64,000 nt of DNA. Source: Austropuccinia psidii (lineage: Eukaryota; Basidiomycota; Pucciniomycetes; Pucciniales; Sphaerophragmiaceae). The stretch is taken from positions 47,212,698 to 47,276,697 of the forward strand of contig JALGQZ010000011.1 in the NCBI GenBank assembly GCA_023105745.1. Reading direction: 5' to 3'. Positions 10,216-21,821 of the stretch are shown here, in pieces; position 1 is the stretch's first letter; every line of letters begins with the position of its first letter. The translations under genes and the position numbers were made by a program. Under the pieces are notes generated by a model. The model did no database searches. It was not told the DNA's origin and saw nothing but the letters and a program-made list of their open reading frames with translations.

Positions 10216-13200
10216 CCAGGAATTTCTTATCCAAGATTAATTTTTTTCCACTAGATTAATCATTAAATTATTCTGGTTTCCCCTTAATATGTGGCTTTCA
10301 TTAGTTACTGTGGGTAAATTATGAGGATATCAAAATATTTATCTTCCCTCAATAAATGCAATTTGTGACAGATATTATTAAGAACTCCCTAAACAACACT
10401 CTTATGAATGACTTCCTCATGAAAAGTGAGTGATATTATCTTTATTTATCCTTGAAGCTTGGGTGGCTTTCTAGGCCCTGATGTCTGCATGGCTCCAATT
10501 CAAGTGCTGGTGCTCGGAGCCTGATTGGCCCTGGAGAAAAATAATTTCAAACTAGCTTATGGTTCAAAAAATACCTAATATGTTTACTCACTTAATCATG
10601 AATTGCTAAATGAGTTACAGTTTTTTGTTCTCATTTCCAATATAAATATTGATATGAAGAGGAAAATTCAATCTTAAAGCTTTGTAAATGAATGGTACAA
10701 AAATAAAAGATTTAGATAATTTTTCAGTAATCAAATTAAACTCTTAAATGAGGTAAATAATATTCAAAAGTGGATAGAAAAGCTGAGCAAATGAAGATAT
10801 AACACATGAAAATTAAATTTTTAACTTTGAGTCAGATTATAAGCTTGATAATTAATAGAGTTGAAGTATCTTTTTCTCTTGATATTGAAATTTGACTCTT
10901 AAGTGGCCAAAATTGGTTTAAAGATGAGAAAAGCTCAAAAGGATTTATTTTTTAATTTTTCAAGGAAAATAAATTTTGAAAAGGAAAATTTATCATCAAT
11001 TAATATAATAATAATGAAATTCAAAAACTTAAAAATTAATTTGATCAATATAAAGATTAATTTGAGAAAAATAAAGATGAGATTTTCAAAATCTTACTCT
11101 TTTTCAAGATATGGTGCCCAATAGCAAAGCTTAGGTTTGAGAAGCTTTCAAAGAAACATTTTTCCTTGATTCTTATTCTTATAAAGCTACTCAAAATAAC
11201 ACATTAAATTAGTTTTGGATTTGGATTAAGATATTTTTATTAAAGTAGAAGTAATTTAAAAAAGTTATTAGAAAAATGAAGTTAACAATGATGAAAATAA
11301 CAATAATCTGAGAGATAATCCAAAGGTTAATAAAAAATACTAACAAAAGAAATAGTTGATTAGATAAAAATAAAATTGAATAAAATTTTCAAAATTATAA
11401 AATTATTTTTTACAGAATAAATTGAAGAAAAAAGATAAATAAGAATAGCTTTCAATTTATTGTTTACTTTCTATATGAAGCTTCATGGTATCATAGAGCC
11501 CTTGCTTTTTCCCCTTATGTGTCAACTTTTTGTTTTTTTAGAAGATAATGATTAAGATTTCTAGAGAAGGTTTTCATTTTTCAATACAGTTTTACACAGA
11601 CTTCTCTCTTTTCAAATAAAAGATAAAGAGACATGGAAAGTTATGTTATTTAATTTTTCATTAATTAATTTTGGCTTTTTCCTTGAAGCTTCTTATTTTT
11701 TTCTTTTCTGGAGGTTTTGTTTCTTATCACAATGAAAGAAAAGCTATCTCTGAGCTGAAAATGGATTCAGTTTGAGATAGTTTAAGCTTCTTGTCTGCAT
11801 TTGAAACATTAATTGATTATATTTTTCAATACTTGATAAAAGGACTTAAATGAATGAATTTAAAATTTAAGCTTGAAACTAACTTTATGGTTCTGTAAAA
11901 GTCACATTTTGTAACCAGAAATAGTATCCACCATTCTAAATTTTCAAAACATGCACTTTTGCACTGGCTTAAATTTGCACCTGAATTCTCTTGCTAATTA
12001 ATTTCCTGACAATTTCAATTCTATTGTGGTCATATGTCATCTACTAAATTCTAAAATTCAGTATGGAACCCAAAGGGTGACATCAAATTTGAATAAGTTT
12101 TATTCAATTTAGCTTACTTATTATCCTTCTTGAAATGTTTAACAGCCAATTTCCCATGTTTCAGCTGAGTTAGTTTCCTATTATTGGGCTTATCTGGAAG
12201 TATGATGGGGTAGGATCCCCTGTGTAACCTCAGAAACATCACCAAAAAGTAGTAGAGAGTTGAGAAATTATATTGAGGGAATATTTTCAAACTAATTGTA
12301 CCATTATTAGTATAAAAAATGGAACTCCTGACATTCTGAGCCAATTGGAAGCCATAAACTATGTTCAACTCATATGTTTAGCTCCAGGGTAATAGTCTTT
12401 TCAAGAACATTAACCTTATTAATTCAACGAATCTAAAAGAATAAACTAAAAAATATTTGGAATATTAGCCAGATTAACACATATTATGAGCTCAATTTTT
12501 CTCAATCATTTTAAGAATATTAATAATGAACAATGAAATAGCCAACATGACCTTAAAATAATTTAAAGTAAGTCAAAAATACGTTTCCCCACCCAAACCA
12601 CAGCTCTGGAAACACATACAGATTATAAATACCAGATACATTATCTCATGAGAAAGATTTATCAGTTTTTTGATTTTGATTAGAAAAATATATTGCTACT
12701 AATGTTTTTTTCAATAAGCCATCAAAATCTGCCAAAAAAAAGAAAATCAAAGTGATTCGATTATAATATGCATCCTTAATTCATAGGACTTTGAGCTCAA
12801 CTAATGAGAAATATTAAAGAAAGACCTTTCCGAGATAAAGACAGAGAAATATTGATAAGACGTGAAAGATTTTCAAAAGTATATGAGTCTTATATTTGAA
12901 TGTTTGAAGTATTTAAAAACCAACTTTAAGGGGAATTTTTTTGATGAATTTATCTAAAATTACATTTGACTGTTACAGAATATATGACTAACAAAAGCAC
13001 CCCCAGCTTTTCCTCAAAATATTTTGTTTCTATTTTTCCTGAGCTTAATTTAAAGGCTTCTACCAGTTTTTTAACACTGAAGATTTAACTCAATGTATGA
13101 ATATGGGTATGGCTTTGAAAATACATTTTAACTTCTTTTGGGAGAAATGAAGGTTAGTGTGTCGACTATTATCTTCAAATAATCTCTCATCATTCAATAT

Positions 13201-13387
13201 GCAGCTGTAACAAAGGCCTCTAAAGTATTTTCCCATTTAAAAGCTCAATTTCTACCAAAAATAGTGGTAACACAATTATCCTGTGAGATCTGATAAATCG
13301 ATGTAATATATATTCCAATATTTAAAATATAATTATTTTTTTTCCAAGAATTCAATAAATGAAGCTCACTTGGGAAAAATGATAACT
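10216..13387. other. Right part of the palindrome spacer, no gene recognised
   Basis: About 3.2 kb of AT-rich DNA with no counterpart in the left half. The open frames at 10903-11124, 12114-12368 and 13245-13433 are short, low in complexity and lack splice context. A slightly more GC-rich patch at 10461-10540 (around CTCGGAGCCTGATTGGCCC) has no identity I can give. Confidence 0.5.
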
Positions 13388-13805
13388 TTTGATACAAGAG
13401 CTGTGTTTGATGTTTGTTTTGAATTTTATTCATTAAATGGAAATAAAGTATTCATCTATTTTTTGTGATTTTATAAAGGGGAATTGAGTCTTTCCTCATA
13501 TCTTGATTATGGACTACATGTTTGATTTAAAGATAAAGAGTGGCTTGGCCAATGAGACCCAATATTCATTTCTGCAAGAACTTGAAAAATGATTTTGGAG
13601 AAAATATAGCTTTTATATTTTTCCTTTCAAATTTATGGCAGTGCCTTTGGTTAAGAACAAAGAAACATTGGTATTGTAAAACTTCTTATTGAAAAAGTGA
13701 GAAAAGTTGTTTCTTGGAAAAACAGTCTTTTTATATCAAAGCATACTTCACTATTTAGGAGTCACTTAAAAAATATAATTCAGAGTTTTGGGCAGGAGTT
13801 CTATC

Positions 13806-14486
13806 ATTTTTGTTGAGAAAATTGGAAATTCATGTTTGGCCAAACACAATTTTTAAATTTTACCTTGAACAAATTTTATTTCATTGCCACAAGATTTCTT
13901 CTGGGAGCTTTTGGGTTGTATTATATTGAGTTATTATCAATAAGATAACAATTTTTTCTATATCACATGAGTTTCATTTCAAGCCACACTTCCACTCTGC
14001 TAATTTTTTTGTAGCCTTTCATGAGATTTCTTTGTCCAATTATATTTCATTTGATTCAAAACATTAAAAATTTATGTTTGGCCAAACATAATTTTTACAT
14101 TCTACCTTGTATCAATATTATCAATGGCTAAAGGATGGTCACCAAGAGCTTCTTTGTGGTATTATTTTAGTCTTCATCCAATAAAATACAAACTATGTTT
14201 TTTTGAAAATGATTTTTCCAATTATATTTCCACTCTATAGAACTATTGGAAGACTGTAATAAAGATTTTATTGGTAGAAATTTATTACATTCAATAACAG
14301 AAATTCAAATTTTATGCTTGGCTGAGAGAAATTTTTATATATTACCTTAAATAAACTTGAGGAAAAGGATTCAAGCTTGGAACAAAAGAGTGAATGATGG
14401 TATTCTGTTACCAACTATGGAAAAATTTCAAAACTTATGTATGGACAGATATGATTTGTAAATTTTACATCACAAAAATTTTCTGA
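13806..14486. repeat. Degenerate tandem-like repeats with GTTTGGCCAAAC palindromes (right arm)
   Basis: Mirror copy of 5880-6560. The 12-base palindrome is at 13834-13845 and 14076-14087, again 242 bases apart. Confidence 0.55.
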
Positions 14487-16454
14487 AATGGTTCCAATCT
14501 TCTCACAAAGACATTTTTGATGGTGCTCCATCATTTTTGATAAAATATGAGATTAGCCATGTATTTTCTCAAAATAAAATTTGGTTTTTGAGATCTTAAA
14601 ACATTTCATAATATGTAAACAAATACTTTAGGAAAATTCAAGCTATCCTGGAAATTTCTTTTAGCTTGAGGGTAGTTTTATCTCTCTGTAACATAGTACA
14701 GACCTTCCAGCTTTTATCAATGCCTTGTATATTAATTAAGCTCAATGTCCTTGTTTTGGACCCTGTTCAAAGTTATTTGGGATTTTATTTGAGATATTTA
14801 CACATAAAACATGGAATCAAGGAATTTCAGAGACTCTTGCATCTTTTGATGCCAGCTTCCTTTACCACTAAAAATAATGTTACAAATTTATTGTCTTTCA
14901 ATCTGTCCACCTTTGTTGTAAAAGTGATAACACATGAGTATTAAAATCAAAAACTTTAAGCTCTCATAGCCCCCCTTTAAAACAAAGCTCCATTGTAGCA
15001 CACATGTGCACAGCAAACTTGAAAAAACATCAATTAATTTTATCTTCCAAGCTCAAACCTAAACCCTATTTTCAAAAAAAAATAGGTTTTTGACACCAAA
15101 TGTGGTTTAAATCAATGAAGTTATGCTCATTTTCAGACCTATATAATATGATTTGAATTTTTGGAGCTTTATTTACGCCTCTTGTTAGTTGAGCTACATA
15201 AATTTCACTGAGATGTTATCCAAGCTAATATCTCATGTGAAATCAAATTTTGGTATCATTTTCATCTTATAATTCAAAGAAAAGAACTTATCATTACTTC
15301 TATATAGGTTTATTCCAAAAAAAGCTCAAAAAAATGAAAGGTTTCTTCATTTATCTTTATAAAGGATGTGAAATTACATTAGACTCAATTTAAATTCTCA
15401 AAAATTGAAAAAAAGTTATTTTGATATTATTTTTTATTTGTATTTTTTATCTTCTGGGTATTTTAAAATACCACTAAGACTCACATATGGGCGATTCTTT
15501 CAAGTATCACAAAGTGGCTTATAGTTTTCTCAATAGGAAAGAACTTGATACTCAGATTGGTGAATTCACAATCTTAAAGAATTCTATAAGATAGAGTTTT
15601 AGGTTTAAATCTCCCTTTTTTCTTTCAAGTGACTATATGAAAGATAACTTAAATTTATCTTCTAATTCCTGGGTGATTTTTGAAAATTAAGATTATATAC
15701 ACACAATAGAACTATCATTAATTGAATTAGCTTATCTGGCTTACACCTGCTTCAATAAGTATAGCTCAAAGAAAGATCACAAGATTTTCAAATAAATGAG
15801 CCCCCAATTTCTCCAGATTTTTATTTTTAAACACATGACATTGCAACATCATTCCTGTCGAATATTTTTCACAATTTTGAGCCAATAAAACTAAATGAGT
15901 GAGGTTACCGAAAGGCATCAGCTAGTTCTAAAGCTCTTTAGAAATTAATACTGAAAACATAAAATATTATAACATAAATATTTAAATTGGTAGATTTCTT
16001 TAATCAAAATTTATTCAATAGGGTCAGGAAAAAAGAGAGCCAATCCCAAAAATGAAAACTATTGAACCAGAAAAGGAACTTCATTTAGTCAACCAAAGTG
16101 GAAACAAATGCATATTTGAATTTTTAGCTTGGAATATAGACATATTCCAAGCTATTTACCATTAATGACAGCCATATGCAACTTGCAATTCTCCACCAAT
16201 GAAAATAATTTCTAACTCTATTATCATTTTTTATTAATTTCATTCACTCCTAATCTCAAAGAAAAATCACATTTGTAATAGAGCAAAATCCAATGATCAA
16301 AATATTCCAAGAGATTTTCTCTCATATTTGAGAATTTTGAAAACAGCAGAAGCTTTTCTGAAAAATAAGAGATAACAATATTGAATTTTAGTAAATTCCG
16401 ATTAGTATACCAATCAAATTTATAAGCTTCTTTTTAAACCAAATTGAACAAGCT
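14487..16454. other. Inverted-repeat arm DNA without a recognised gene
   Basis: Mirror of 3912-5879. The 92-codon frame at 14666-14944 is the second copy of an unsupported open frame. Nothing else is recognised. Confidence 0.5.
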
Positions 16455-16935
16455 ATGTTTCTCAAAACACCTTTAATATCACATATGCAATCAGATGAAG
16501 ATAATCCCCATGCCCTAACTAATCATGATTTGAAAGCTCTAGATTTTTTGAAGCCAATCCTAGGAATATTGGAGAAAGCATATGATTTCTTTCAAAGAAT
16601 TAGGTAATCCAGACATCTTTTATACCATTATGAAGTTCCATGTGATCAAGAAAATCCTTTATCCCACAATCAAGTACCAACTTGGCACTCAGATTTTCAA
16701 GAAGGGCATTTGAAGATTTCAATAAAGTATGAATTCAAGAATAATTACTCCATAATTACTGCATATCTCACTCCATTTTATAGGAAGCAAATTTTAAAAT
16801 AAACAGGAATTCATTATAATTGGCCAGAAGAGGACTTAGCTCAATTTATTTCTGAATATTGTGAACAGGCTTACTCCTTTCAAGATGATCTGAATCCACA
16901 AGATAGAAACATATTCAGTAGTAAATTAAATTAAG
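16455..16935 (+). pseudogene. Decayed hAT-like transposase fragment (right arm copy)
   Basis: Mirror of 3431-3911, here read on the plus strand. An ATG at 16455 opens a block of about 50 codons that ends in YDFFQRI before the frame breaks. Later blocks contain TPFYRKQI, a TAA stop, and NWPEEDLAQFISEY. The hAT assignment rests on the general look of these blocks only. Confidence 0.35.
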
Positions 16936-18788
16936 TAGCTCATTATTAAATATCACAGAAATACTCAAAAGTACCAATAAATACCAATAAAAGCCATCAT
17001 ATTTTTCATAGAAACAGAGAAAGATTGTATGCATACATGAAGAATCATTTTTCAATAATTGAATATGAGAAAATTAGGGATTATTGGAAGGTAAGCTAAT
17101 TACCTACTTAAATTGCCTTGAATGAAAAGTGGTAAATTTCCTATTTGGGGTTATATTTCATTACAATAACTCTTGATACCATCTTCTTAAGCCTCATTTG
17201 AGTGCATTTTCTCTCAAAGTGGCAGGGGTATGTGCCTATTACTGGGAGCTATCAGTTCTCAGTCCATTTCCCATTTTATGTGTCTCAAGGAGTCCCTACA
17301 TTATGAAAACTTTGAAGGTTTTAGAACTTCAAATTAGTCTTAAATGAATTTTTTGGCTCTCTTGTGTTACATATCCGTTTTTATGTATTTTCAGTGCTTG
17401 AGCTTGAGCTTGCCTAACCAGTTTGGCCATGTTAAACTAGACAATGCAATCTAACTTGAATATACATTAGATAAATAAATTGCTAACTTTTGGCTTTTAG
17501 TCTATTTTGATAAAAATTCCATTTTTTTTGTCATCTAATGTATTTCATTTGATTTTTTTTTCAAAATGTGAGAGATATTGAAAAATAGTTTTGTCATGAA
17601 TATATGAAATTTTATAAGTATATTAAGGTTTTACTCAAATAAGCATTCAGTTTCATGCCTTCTGTTAAAACTAAAGCTCTTCATTTAACTGAAACAGTGG
17701 TTTCAGCTTTGCATCATATATGAGTATTAGCTTATTGAGTATGGGATTAATAAGGGGGATTGACATTCTCAGTTTGACTGAATCACCAAATTTAACTGAA
17801 ATTTCATCCCTGGTTGGCACAAAGTAATGTGTATATGGGGGAAAAGGAGGATGAACTTCATAGGTGTTTTAATAGGCGGAATTGCACAATTGCAACTTGC
17901 AACATGGAGTGCAAATCTGACATGACTGTACAGTGGAATATTGACTCACATGCAGTAAAACTTATATGGATACTATGAAGTATGTTTTGTTTCATAAAAA
18001 CCAACTTTGAGATATATATTCTAGACAATCTTCTGCATCTGACAAAGATTGAGCTTTAAACACTTTAGTCTATTATTGGTAAAAAGCCATTAGAGTGGCT
18101 GCTATATCTTTTTGCATGGGCTGTTTACATGGTGCTCCATCTGTTACCTGCAGGCCTGTCATTTTGTTCCAAGATTCAACAACAGGCTACATTTGCAGTT
18201 ATGCAACATTTAAAGCTTATGCCCTTGTAAAATAACAGCCCTGATAGGAAAATACTTTTTTTTCGTTTCTGGTATACTATTGAGCTGGAGGAGCAGGGCT
18301 TCAAGTCAAAGACAACTTGGCCAATCTTCATTGAGGTCTAGACATTATAATACACAAAACTAATAGCATTGGAAAGCACTGGACAAAATGTGGATAGGAC
18401 AAAAATTGGATATTAAGGCTGAGATAATGCACGCCTAAATAAACGATGAAAAGGAAAACATGACTAGCTGAGAAGGTAAAATATCAAGACATAAAAAGCC
18501 AGTTTGAGCCTCATCATTTGTGTTTTTTTTTATGTTCAAAAGATACCTTTAACCATTATTGACCCCAGCATACATGTGTCCACCTTGCTGTCTTTATGCC
18601 ATCAAAATAAACTGGGCATAAAACTTGAACCTCTTGGGTGGGTTTTATATGTTTGATTAAAATTTTTTGCTAGTTAAGGAAATCCAAGTTGGCCAAAAAA
18701 ATAATGCTTGGGCTTACATCATAAAAAATTATAAAGATACATAAGCTTCAAGTAAAGACCAATATCATCAGATGTGTGGTTTTGTTTG
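16936..18788. other. Inverted-repeat arm DNA without a recognised gene
   Basis: Mirror of 1577-3430, AT-rich, with no coding or RNA signal that I can support. Confidence 0.55.
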
Positions 18789-20108
18789 CTACATTTTGTC
18801 AACAGAATAGCTATAAGCTTCTGCTCAAGCCTAAAGAAATTGAGCAAAAAACATCTGACATTAGCCTTTGAAAAGGTGAAATAGAACAAAAAAGAAGTTT
18901 GAAGGAAAAGCAGTAAGGCCGTTGGACTAAGGAAGAGTAAAAAATGATCATACAAAACTTGTTTTTGATCATTCCCTGTTTGAAAAAGCTTTGCCTCAAA
19001 TCTGTTAGACCAATCTACTCCATCCCATCTATAGCCGGGGTTAATACCATATTGATTAGGTGGTGGTGGTGGACCACTATATTTGGGTCTGCTTGAGGTG
19101 GATGATTTGCTTGATTTCTAAGTTGCCAAAAGTGGGTATTGGGATGAATTTTAAAAATATCTCGTCAACAATGATCCAAAGGAATGACTCACTGTGAGGA
19201 AAGCAGCGGCTGGGTCGTTGCGTCTTTGTCTTTCTTTTAACTCATCATTTAAATATTTATCATCAATAGTACTACGATATGAACCCCGATATCTTAGTTT
19301 GAGGGCAGAAGCAGAATAAAAGATCAGACAAACCGGGCAAATGGTTGCGATGCTATTCTGCTCAGTTCGTCAGCATCAGCTTTCTTCTCTCCTTGCTGGA
19401 ATAATCCCTTTCCCCACTCCATCTTTTTCATTTTCTTTTCTAATTCTCTCGCTCGTCTTCATTTTTCCTCAGCACACAATTGTTTTGTGTCTAATTTCTG
19501 ACCATGTGAATCACAATAGATTGTCTCCTCTTGGAGCTCATCGCTCGGCACCCAAAGGTTTGTTGTTAGTTTTTTCAAATGCAATTGTGCCTTGATCTGG
19601 GCGGAGGTTTGTAGCCCACCAGTTGGGATCCTATTCCCATCGGTTTCAACTATTTGTGGTTGCTTGTCCTCTGGTTTGACTTTTGATTCATCTTGCTTTT
19701 GAGCCTCGGACTCTGAAGGCTTGATTACAGCCCATTTGGACTTAGAAGATGCTTTTCCCTTGAATGTTACGACGTTCTCCAAACTAGCGAATGGGAATGG
19801 AGGAAAAATTGTAATAAAAAGAAACATTCATTCAGCACTCAATCTAAGAAATTTTGAAATCAAGAAAAAAGTATCTAACCAGGTTGAAGTTCATCTTCTT
19901 CATTTCCTAATTTCCAGCTTGATTCATCATCTGCGTCTCTTAAAATTAGTCCAAAATGATTGTTTGTTGAATGATTACGATCCTCATGTGCTTTTTGTTT
20001 TTTCTTGGATTTCTTCTTTGAGCCTTGGTCCTTCGTCGCAAGGATGGCATCTGCCTTTGGCCCAGACATATATTTTGACGCTAAGTAAATTTGCAGATCG
20101 TTCGCCAT
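18789..20108 (-). pseudogene. BUD13: BUD13/CWC26 splicing factor homologue, disrupted (right copy)
   Basis: Second copy of the RES-complex BUD13 pseudogene, on the minus strand. Exons, in gene order: 20108-19880, 19783-19334, 19292-19193, 19117-18959 and 18830-18789. The same three lesions are present: the one-base frame offset at the first splice joint, TGA in the basic run after the AEEK block, and TGA in the final exon. Sharing of all lesions means they arose before the duplication or were spread by gene conversion. The copy is transcriptionally convergent with the left one, across the spacer. The start is 159 bases downstream of the secreted-protein stop on the same strand. Confidence 0.88.
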
Positions 20109-20267
20109 CCTTCGAGATATTGTTGAATTCTGACAGGATATTTTAATTTTCTCCAACTGATTACGATGTAGTCGTGAGGTAGCTGATAAGTTGAGTGCGA
20201 GCTGGACCGACACAGCGATCTGGAAGAGGACAGGATTGTTAGAATTCAGGGCTGCTCCGCGCAGAAG

Positions 20268-20723
20268 CTAACTGCTATCTGTTATACCGTGCAACGTAAC
20301 TGATATACCGTACGGGAAAACAGTTAAAATTTGCAGTGTGTGTTGTATTTTGGTCAGCCCTACCCGTACAAAGCAAGGTTTTCCAAAAATTAATATGGAC
20401 CCACATCTCGCCGATGGGCCACATTCATCGCTACTCATCAGATGGTCGGCGGCATTGGAGATATGCGCTCTACATGTCCAGACTTCCTTTACGTCGGTTT
20501 TGGTTGGTTTGAACTCTTGCTTGCTTTGGCATCTTTGGCAAAAACGATCTGCCACGCCAGGCTTGAGCCCAATGGACCGGACATCGTCCCGCTCATTACA
20601 ATTTTGGCAGTTGAAGTGCCAGAAGTCTACGTGCACCGGCACGGTGGCTTCAGCCTTACAGTTGGAAATGCGACACTCCAAAGCTAGACAGCTCGTGAAA
20701 AGATGAGTTCCTAGTAGAACCAT
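20268..20723 (-). CDS. Cysteine-rich small secreted protein, candidate effector
   Basis: The predicted protein has 151 residues from the Met codon at 20723-20721. It opens with a hydrophobic leader (MVLLGTHLFTSCLA), a probable signal peptide. The mature part holds ten cysteines, including paired motifs FNCQNC and RFCQRC plus ECGPSARC, and it ends VTLHGITDSS. Small, cysteine-rich and secreted fits the broad class of rust effector candidates; the exact family and function are not known to me. The frame also contains an upstream Met at 20786, but a TATA-like box at 20797-20805 would place the transcript start after it, so the second Met is preferred. The last 23 codons lie inside the inverted-repeat arm, and a matching tail is present at 2-97. 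No intron is needed. Confidence 0.65.
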   Translation of the reverse strand: MVLLGTHLFTSCLALECRISNCKAEATVPVHVDFWHFNCQNCNERDDVRSIGLKPGVADRFCQRCQSKQEFKPTKTDVKEVWTCRAHISNAADHLMSSDECGPSARCGSILIFGKPCFVRVGLTKIQHTLQILTVFPYGISVTLHGITDSS

Positions 20724-20796
20724 CAAGCACCAACTACTCGTTTTGATTGGTAGTGTTGTGTGGCTTCTTGCGGTCGGAAAATACATCGATGCCGCG

Positions 20797-20805
20797 TTAT
20801 AAATG
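20797..20805 (-). promoter_or_regulatory. TATA-like box upstream of the secreted-protein gene
   Basis: On the minus strand the sequence reads CATTTATAACG. It lies about 75 to 80 bases before the preferred Met and only about 10 before the longer alternative, which supports the shorter start. Confidence 0.4.
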
Positions 20806-21816
20806 CTTTGATTTGCTCAAGGGATAGACTTATCTGAGCCGCGTGCAAAGCGTGCTTGCTTGACTTGATCTTGGATTGGTCAGGCAATAGTTAGGCCGAG
20901 TCCACTCTATTCACGAATCAGCCTGTTGGTACCTAACAAATTTTTGGTCTCTCAACAGCTTGCGTCTCACCTGAGCGGAACATAGAGGAAACTTAATTTG
21001 GAAATGAATTTTTTTTATTAAGAATACCAAAATCAGATTGCACACCTATTACTTCCTGAATTACTCTTGAATTTGGAGCGGAAAAGAACAAGTGAAAAAA
21101 CTGGCTGATAATCTACAGAAAGGACTGAAAGCTCAAGGATCATAACTGTTATATCGCAAACAAAAGCCGATATCACCCGCAGTCAGCCTCTGGTCCCCAA
21201 TACAGACAGAGCTAGGCCTTGTCCTGTCTGAGAAAATTATTTTTTCTCCCGACGAATCGTTTGCCCAAATCTGAGAGGTTTCATGCATTCTTATCGGAAG
21301 CAAGAAGCCGTATTCGGCTTCGTCTTTGACAGCTGATTGATAGTACAGATTTCATTTCTTCCCTTGACGTCGGTCTTACTGACTGCGATAGCCATGGGTC
21401 GTGACCTATAGATATAATTATGAAAATGACGGGAAGCTTCATCGGTGGTAATGTTAGTTAATATGAGGAGCAAAGCGGAATCAACAACCGGATAAATGAA
21501 AAGAACCCTTACACGGATCATAATCACGGAGAAAGAATTGATGCCCTCTCACGGGACAGGTAGAACCGACTGTTGATAGTAAATGATGTTCTCAAGGAGA
21601 CCTGAACTGTAAGGTATCAATACTTTATAACTAACACGACGGAGCGACAGCGACAGATTGGTACACACCTACGGGTGTGTTAAGGCAAATAATCATAAGA
21701 GTCCATGGGGACATAAGACATGACCCATCGACTCCTTTTATAATCTAAAGTACAACTGGTCTGATAACAATAACAGTTTGATTTCAAGTATAAACCTTCT
21801 CTTATAGTGGCAATCT
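20806..21816. other. Intergenic region, probably including a split Copia LTR
   Basis: About 1 kb, more balanced in base composition than its neighbours. The left part is upstream of the secreted-protein gene. The right part should be the continuation of the minus-strand Copia LTR whose other side is beyond E1 at 31057, because E1 inserted there with a clean TSD. A TATA-like GATTATAAAAGG on the minus strand near 21737-21748 fits an LTR promoter. The left end of that LTR could not be fixed. The 78-codon frame at 21291-21527 has no support. Confidence 0.4.
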
Positions 21817-21821
21817 AATGT

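Larger units (their letters stand above)
13388..20338. repeat. Right arm of the giant inverted repeat
   Basis: Reverse complement of 27-6978. Differences seen by eye include GACTGCAAGG against GACAGCAAGG and GATGTGGCTC against GATGAGGCTC (each read in the left-arm sense). The outer edge lies at 20338, inside the coding tail of the secreted-protein gene. The similarity of the arms implies recent duplication or continuing gene conversion; two haplotypes wrongly joined in assembly is the main alternative. Confidence 0.95.

Noticed and set aside
12114..12368. 84-codon frame in the spacer
   Set aside because: Short, AT-driven, without splice partners or similarity to the coiled-coil gene next to it.
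27..20338. Foldback or Maverick-type DNA transposon with 7 kb terminal inverted repeats
   Set aside because: The ends fall within a host-type secreted-protein gene without TSD or terminal motif, and no capsid, polymerase or transposase gene is in the spacer.
20338..20706. 122-codon plus-strand frame over the secreted-protein gene
   Set aside because: Antisense to the cysteine-rich gene, with no features of its own.
21291..21527. 78-codon minus-strand frame in the presumed Copia LTR
   Set aside because: Lies in probable LTR and leader sequence; composition and motifs do not suggest a protein.
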